In this document: positions 29,972 to 33,468 of the stretch, one piece after another
How the letters are laid out: each line of letters begins with the position of its first letter
Numbering within the stretch: the first letter of the stretch is position 1
Assembly: GCF_000812025.2 (NCBI RefSeq)
Contig: NZ_JWJE02000042.1
Location: forward strand, 1-33,468
Direction: 5' to 3'
DNA: 33,468 nucleotides
Source of the DNA: Bacillus thermotolerans
GTDB lineage: Bacteria; Bacillota; Bacilli; Bacillales; Domibacillaceae
The notes under the pieces: model-generated
What the model was told of the DNA's origin: nothing
What the model saw: only the letters and a program-made list of their open reading frames with translations
The model's database searches: none
Made by a program: the position numbers and the translations under genes

Positions 29972-30225
29972 GTTTTCACCTCCCTACTCTTTGTTTGTCG
30001 CCCGTCTTTCGTCCGCACCAGTCCTGACAGCTAGTATAGGCTGGTATTCCTTATCTCACATACAGTATTCCACATACTTATTCGCGCTTTACATACAAAT
30101 GGAACATAGGCGTTACTAAGCTTAATTAAAATGAAAAACACATCTGTATAGTGCAGCCTTGTGTGTTTATAAAAATGCAGAAGACGATTTCGCAGCTTTG
30201 ACTACTTGAAGGAGGGCGAGATACA

Positions 30226-30396
30226 TTGGATAAAAAAACCAACTTACTGATCCCTGGCGGCTTATTTATCGGAATGGGATTAGGTTTAATTTTTAACAAT
30301 GTAGCGGCAGGCGTATTTCTTGGACTGGGTACTGGATTTATTTTTTCCACGTTAGCCGTCTTATTCAATAAAAAGCGGGAACGCTCTCAGAGCTAA
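30226..30396 (+). CDS. Small two-helix membrane protein
   Basis: A TTG start after GGAGGG gives 56 residues MDKKTNLLIPGGLFIGMGLG..., with two glycine-rich membrane helices ('LLIPGGLFIGMGLGLIF', 'GVFLGLGTGFIFSTLAVLF') and a basic tail KKRERSQS. Such small proteins are common in Bacillaceae and uncharacterised. A small-RNA family unit lies downstream. Confidence 0.6.
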   Translation: MDKKTNLLIPGGLFIGMGLGLIFNNVAAGVFLGLGTGFIFSTLAVLFNKKRERSQS

Positions 30397-30459
30397 AAAA
30401 ATGCATCACTACCTTACGAAACAGACTAGGAAAACCCATTTAATATATTTTATTTTAAT

Positions 30460-30567
30460 GTATATTTTTCACGTAAGGGAAAGACTATGTATAGCAGTTC
30501 ATTTGTTAGCCCCTCAATAGCCAGTCTGAAATACTCGACAGAGCCGGGAGAAGCCCGGCTCTTTTTT
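30460..30567 (+). ncRNA. Candidate sporulation small RNA, copy 5
   Basis: GTATA (30460-30464), 13 bp and GGAAAGACTA (30478-30487) precede a core (TTGTTAGCCCCTCAATAGCC) matching the family. It ends in GAGCCGGG/CCCGGCTC with T6. Confidence 0.5.
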
Positions 30568-30573
30568 GTTGAA

Positions 30574-31341
30574 TTACATACTGCCAAACAAGCCTTCTTT
30601 ATTGATCTCTACCAATAGCCGGTCGACTTTTTTCTCATCAGGTGCATCAGGAAGCTGCGTTTCCTCCGCGGCTCGCTTTAGGTCATGGTCATACGTCTCT
30701 ATCATTTCAAGCGCTTCCTCAAAGGAGAAAGCTCCGGTTCGGCATTTTAATAATAAATCCCGGTTAGGACGAAATGTGCTAAAGTCTCCTGTTCTCAAAA
30801 TTTCAATAGCACTCGTAAGCAGACGGATACTGTGCATGAAAAACTTCGTGTCGTAACCGAATTTCTCTATTAGCTCTTCCTGCCCCGCGCCGCTCCGCTG
30901 CCTGCTTTTTAACTTTTGAATTTGTGAACTGGCATACCCGCCAAACTTCTTTTCAATCCGTTTAGAGAGAAATAAATGGCGGCGATCGATCAGCTTTTGC
31001 CCCAGCCGGGTAACTTTTACATAGTCTTGCGGCCTTGCAAACAAAAGCTCAATATTATTAGGGACACCCTGCATGGCAGACTGCACAAACTTATTAATAT
31101 GGAAAATAGTTATGTCTATGTCATCTTTTGTGTTTTTAAAGTTCTTTCCTCCGCTTGTGTCATAGCCTTTGAACGCTTTCAGACCAAGATAATAATTAAT
31201 AGGGGGAATGCAGACCCCCTTGTAATCTTTGTCAGAGGTATCCGTATTCGTTCCATAAGCGTGGCTGCCGGTTAAAGATAGAAGAATTGTTCTTTCCTCG
31301 AGCCAATCCGTATGAGTCACCTGTACGTTCACTTCTTTCAT
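30574..31341 (-). CDS. YcgL-like nucleotidyltransferase (DNA polymerase beta superfamily)
   Basis: The 255-residue protein starts with a nucleotidyltransferase head: 'LLSLTGSHAYGTNTDTSDKDYKGVCI' holds the GSxxYG...SDxD catalytic pattern (Asp37 and Asp39). 'DDIDITIFHINKFVQSAMQGVPNNIELLFA' follows, where Asp/Glu complete the metal site. The rest resembles COG3541 proteins ('GYASSQIQKLKSRQRSGAGQ', 'FGYDTKFFMHSIRLL', 'LRTGDFSTFRPNRDLLLKCRTGAFSFEEAL'). The substrate (nucleic acid, tRNA or protein) is unknown. The AGGGAGG before the ATG supports the start. It is convergent with the small-RNA unit. Confidence 0.85.
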   Translation of the reverse strand: MKEVNVQVTHTDWLEERTILLSLTGSHAYGTNTDTSDKDYKGVCIPPINYYLGLKAFKGYDTSGGKNFKNTKDDIDITIFHINKFVQSAMQGVPNNIELLFARPQDYVKVTRLGQKLIDRRHLFLSKRIEKKFGGYASSQIQKLKSRQRSGAGQEELIEKFGYDTKFFMHSIRLLTSAIEILRTGDFSTFRPNRDLLLKCRTGAFSFEEALEMIETYDHDLKRAAEETQLPDAPDEKKVDRLLVEINKEGLFGSM

Positions 31342-31387
31342 AGTACCTCCCTTTCTAAATGAGAACTGCCTGCTTGAGTTTATTCAT

Positions 31388-31412
31388 GAAAAAAGCACCC
31401 TAATCGGATGCT
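31388..31412 (-). terminator. Intrinsic terminator of the gene at 31415
   Basis: On the minus strand AGCATCC pairs with GGGTGCT, then T6. Confidence 0.8.
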
Positions 31413-31414
31413 TC

Positions 31415-31852
31415 TTATTCTTTCTCACTTATAGCTTCTTCAAATACATATTTCAAATATACATCTAATAAGTCCTCACTTAAGTCCATATCAAACATCT
31501 TACTCTTATAGCGGTTCCCCTCAATCTTCAGTGTATCCCTTTTTAACAGGCCAAACCTCGCCACTTCGACCTGAAAGGAATCCTTTAACCGCTCAGGCAA
31601 GCAATTTTTATCACCGAATGGAAAACGGATATAGCAATTACCCTTATATTGGATTTCAAAATTCGGGCTGTCATAAAACTTTAAAGCAGAAGAAACCGAG
31701 GCCACATCCTTTAATTCATGATGCAGGTGCTCAAAGAAACCATGGATTAATTTAGCTGCATGTTTCTTTGCTTCTGCTGTATCGCGCTTCTCTCTCACCT
31801 TAGCGGAATAGTTCTCTTTTAGTGTTTCTACGAATTGCTCTTTGAAATTCAT
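31415..31852 (-). CDS. Hypothetical protein, 145 residues
   Basis: Begins MNFKEQFVETLKENYSAKVREKRD, with a charged helical first half and a strand-rich second ('YDSPNFEIQYKGNCYIRFPFGDKNCLPERL', 'EVARFGLLKRDTLKIEGNRYKS'). It ends with a helix 'DLLDVYLKYVFEEAISEKE'. GAGAGGAC lies before the ATG. No family is recognised. Confidence 0.6.
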   Translation of the reverse strand: MNFKEQFVETLKENYSAKVREKRDTAEAKKHAAKLIHGFFEHLHHELKDVASVSSALKFYDSPNFEIQYKGNCYIRFPFGDKNCLPERLKDSFQVEVARFGLLKRDTLKIEGNRYKSKMFDMDLSEDLLDVYLKYVFEEAISEKE

Positions 31853-32010
31853 GTCCTCTCTCCTTTTGATTATCCATATTCATTTATATCGTTCGACAAA
31901 AAGAAGAAGATACCTACATGGGCAGGCAGTAAATGAAGGCCTTTTACACTAGTTATGTATTCCGCTTTTCTTAGTTACTTACCCTCTTCCCTCAAAAGTA
32001 AGCCTCACAT

Positions 32011-32044
32011 AAAAAAACGCACCAGACTAGCCAGTGCGTTTTTT
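32011..32044 (-). terminator. Intrinsic terminator of the Arg-Asp repeat gene
   Basis: AAAAAACGCAC pairs with GTGCGTTTTTT around an 11-nt loop; a run of T follows on either strand, just after the stop at 32048. Confidence 0.85.
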
Positions 32045-32047
32045 GGA

Positions 32048-32596
32048 TTACCACCAGAAACAGCGTTTCCGGAAATGGAAATCATCTCTATCGTCATGTC
32101 TGCCACGACGGCCTCTTCCATCACGGTCATGATCGCGGTCTCTACCATGATCTCTGTCACGGTCTCTGTCACGGTCTTTGTCACGGTCTTTGTCGCGATC
32201 TCTGTCGCGGTCTCTGTCGCGATCTCTGTCGCGATCGCGTCCGCCGCATCCGCAGCCGTGGTCTCTGTCGCCGCGTCCTCTTCCGTCATGATCCCGATCA
32301 CGGTCTCTATCTCTATCACGGTCTCTGTCACGGTCGCGTCCGCCACATCCGCAGCCGTGGCGTCCTCTTCCGTCACGGTCCCGATCATGGTCTCTATCTC
32401 TATCACGGTCTCTGTCACGGTCACGTCCGCCGCATCCACAGCCATGGTCTCTGTCGCCGCGTCCTCTTCCGTCATGATCCCGATCACGGTCTCTATCTCT
32501 ATCACGGTCTCTGTCACGGTCACGTCCGCCGCACCCACAGCCGTTGTCTCTACCGCGGTGCCCTCTTCCGTTATCGTCAAAATACCATACACTCAT
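32048..32596 (-). CDS. Arg-Asp dipeptide-repeat protein with GCGCGG modules
   Basis: The 182-residue protein begins MSVWYFDDNGRGHRGRDN and is then built of four modules, each starting GCGCGG followed by 7-10 Arg-Asp pairs and a GRGR/DH ending. It finishes with 'GRRGRHDDRDDFHFRKRCFWW'. A strong AAAGGAGG stands 7 nt before the ATG and a terminator follows the stop, so it is a real transcription unit. The modules are a ~90-bp tandem repeat that may vary in number. Cys pairs per module, the alternating charge and Trp/Phe at both ends suggest a self-assembling or metal- or DNA-binding surface protein, possibly a spore-coat component; this is inference. The reverse strand and another frame are also open, but only as a by-product of the repeat. 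Confidence 0.72.
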   Translation of the reverse strand: MSVWYFDDNGRGHRGRDNGCGCGGRDRDRDRDRDRDRDRDHDGRGRGDRDHGCGCGGRDRDRDRDRDRDHDRDRDGRGRHGCGCGGRDRDRDRDRDRDRDRDHDGRGRGDRDHGCGCGGRDRDRDRDRDRDRDRDKDRDKDRDRDRDRDHGRDRDHDRDGRGRRGRHDDRDDFHFRKRCFWW

Positions 32597-32999
32597 CTTT
32601 CTTCCTCCTTTCTTATGTGTTAATACATTCTATTAAATCGGCTGTTAATCGGCCTCGGCATTTGTCACGGTCGGTCCTGAAACTACAAAATATTTACTAA
32701 TATTTTCCAGTTTCCATACGACAATGAACCATACGAAAAATGTCTTTTCCCCTATACCAATAATAAAAACAGAAACCTCTCATGAGAGTCCCGCAAAGCA
32801 GCAAGAAATGCAAGTCAAAATTCTGATGAGTTCATATATACCTTCCATTCCAAAAGCGTGCATTTATTTCCAGTTTTGTTAACACAAAAAAGCGAGCCTG
32901 CTTCCAGGTATAGTTACAACGAAATGCGTGCGACTCTGTGGAGCAGCTATCCTATTACAGGTCGTTTTTTAACCCCTTATGTAAGATTAGAAGAAGTTT
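32597..32999. other. Intergenic stretch upstream of the third Spo0E-like gene
   Basis: About 400 nt with stops in all frames, with no supported gene, ending in the 0A-box-like site at 33000. Confidence 0.4.
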
Positions 33000-33006
33000 T
33001 GTCGAA
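33000..33006 (+). promoter_or_regulatory. 0A-box-like site upstream of the third Spo0E-like gene
   Basis: TGTCGAA lies about 80 nt before the ATG at 33088. The spacing is like that of the two other copies (1570 and 13123). Confidence 0.5.
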
Positions 33007-33087
33007 CATCTTTCAATCGCCCTCTAAAGTTGGCATAATGTGTAATGTTGTAGTTGATAGTGAATAAATGTTTGAGGAGCAGGAAAA

Positions 33088-33276
33088 ATGAAAAAATGCA
33101 CACTCCTTCATGAATTGACTGCTGAGATTAATACCAAGAGAACATTAATGATCCAAACCGGCATACATAAAGGGCTTGGGCACTTTGATACATTGAAGCA
33201 CAGCAAGGAATTAGACCAATTAATTTATAAGTATCAACGGCTGCTGGCATGCTCGCAGCAGAGAAGCCAATCATAA
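33088..33276 (+). CDS. Spo0E-like aspartyl-phosphate phosphatase, third paralogue
   Basis: The 62-residue protein MKKCTLLHELTAEINTKRTLM... carries the signature SKELDQLIYKYQ (residues 39-50) after a helical first half, and a short Gln/Ser-rich tail. It is more diverged than the two copies at 1658 and 13211 but has the same spacing and an upstream 0A-box-like site. TTGAGGAG precedes the ATG at the normal distance. Its likely activity is removing phosphate from Spo0A~P. Confidence 0.85.
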   Translation: MKKCTLLHELTAEINTKRTLMIQTGIHKGLGHFDTLKHSKELDQLIYKYQRLLACSQQRSQS

Positions 33277-33280
33277 TAAA

Positions 33281-33310
33281 AAGGAGAAAGACTTAGTGTC
33301 TTTCTCCTCA
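33281..33310 (+). terminator. Intrinsic terminator after the third Spo0E-like gene
   Basis: AGGAGAAAGAC pairs with GTCTTTCTCCT around a TTAGT loop. Confidence 0.8.
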
Positions 33311-33336
33311 CGTTGTTGAAAAACAACTTAGTCAAG

Positions 33337-33372
33337 AAAACCCTGGTGAATTCTCACCGGGGTTTTCACTTT
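33337..33372 (+). terminator. Second terminator, with a leader like the small-RNA family
   Basis: AACCCTGGTGA pairs with CACCGGGGTT, followed by a T tract. The preceding CGTTGTTGAAAAACAACTTA resembles the family's GTTGTTGA...AACCTTAGTC core, but no promoter is visible. It may be a degenerate member. Confidence 0.5.
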
Positions 33373-33468
33373 TTTTGAATTGTTAAATGGAATCTTCTAT
33401 AATATGAGAAGTGAGGTGGAGACCAATTTTCTGTAAAGAGCGGAGTTTGGCCCACTTTTTCAAGTTTT

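Noticed and set aside
32100-32560. Regular repeats resembling a CRISPR array
   Set aside because: Repeat units run continuously without unique spacers and encode a low-complexity protein; no cas genes are near.
31955-32623. Long open frames on the plus strand and in a second minus frame across the Arg-Asp repeat
   Set aside because: They are by-products of the repeat; only the minus frame at 32048-32596 has a Shine-Dalgarno and sensible ends.

Overview
The window looks like a chromosomal stretch of a low-GC, endospore-forming Bacillaceae species. Evidence: a CotD-type spore coat gene with a sigma-K-like promoter, three Spo0E-like phosphatase genes, two Sda-like checkpoint genes, a SinI-like anti-repressor, a YhcN/YlaJ spore lipoprotein with a sigma-G-like promoter, a YfiT-type (bacillithiol-transferase family) protein, and Shine-Dalgarno-led genes with frequent TTG/GTG starts. 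The species cannot be named from this sequence.

Layout. 1-1175: end of an IS200/IS605 element (tnpB cut by the window edge, complete tnpA, subterminal hairpin). 1200-4400: sporulation-flavoured accessory region: Spo0E-like gene, broken partner gene, XtrA-like gene, CotD, a short two-helix protein, and a c-di-GMP-I riboswitch directly ahead of a SinI-like gene. 4404-7590: two phage-like genes and an IS66-derived element with perfect 64-bp ends, whose transposase is truncated and whose interior carries an Hsp20 operon on the opposite strand. 7830-9930: DUF1657 protein followed by a graveyard (methyltransferase, integrase tail, small genes). 9927-11435: TerC-family transporter and YfiT-like protein. 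11927-15610: two Sda genes, then a second, diverged copy of the 1200-3060 region, interrupted by a GNAT acetyltransferase. 15808-25700: ordinary small and membrane genes, YcnI, sulfite-oxidase-like enzyme, lipoproteins, DUF421, YhcN/YlaJ. 25827-31852: broken SDR, MurE-like ligase with an altered specificity motif, VTT membrane protein, broken DUF326 Cys-rich gene, nucleotidyltransferase. 32048-33276: an Arg-Asp repeat protein and a third Spo0E-like gene.

How it fits together. Spo0E-like proteins drain phosphate from Spo0A~P, Sda inhibits the sporulation kinase, and SinI frees genes from SinR. The three Spo0E-like genes each have a TGTCGAA (0A-box-like) site upstream, so feedback from Spo0A is plausible. 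The most unusual signal is a family of about 100-nt units scattered through the window (2587, 3552, 14363, 25099, 30460 and partial copies). Each has a GTATA element, a 13-15 bp spacer, a GG-rich -10 resembling sigma-F/G promoters, a conserved non-coding core in most copies, and an intrinsic terminator. They look like a multicopy family of sporulation small RNAs. The duplicated blocks show reciprocal decay: each copy has kept genes the other has lost.
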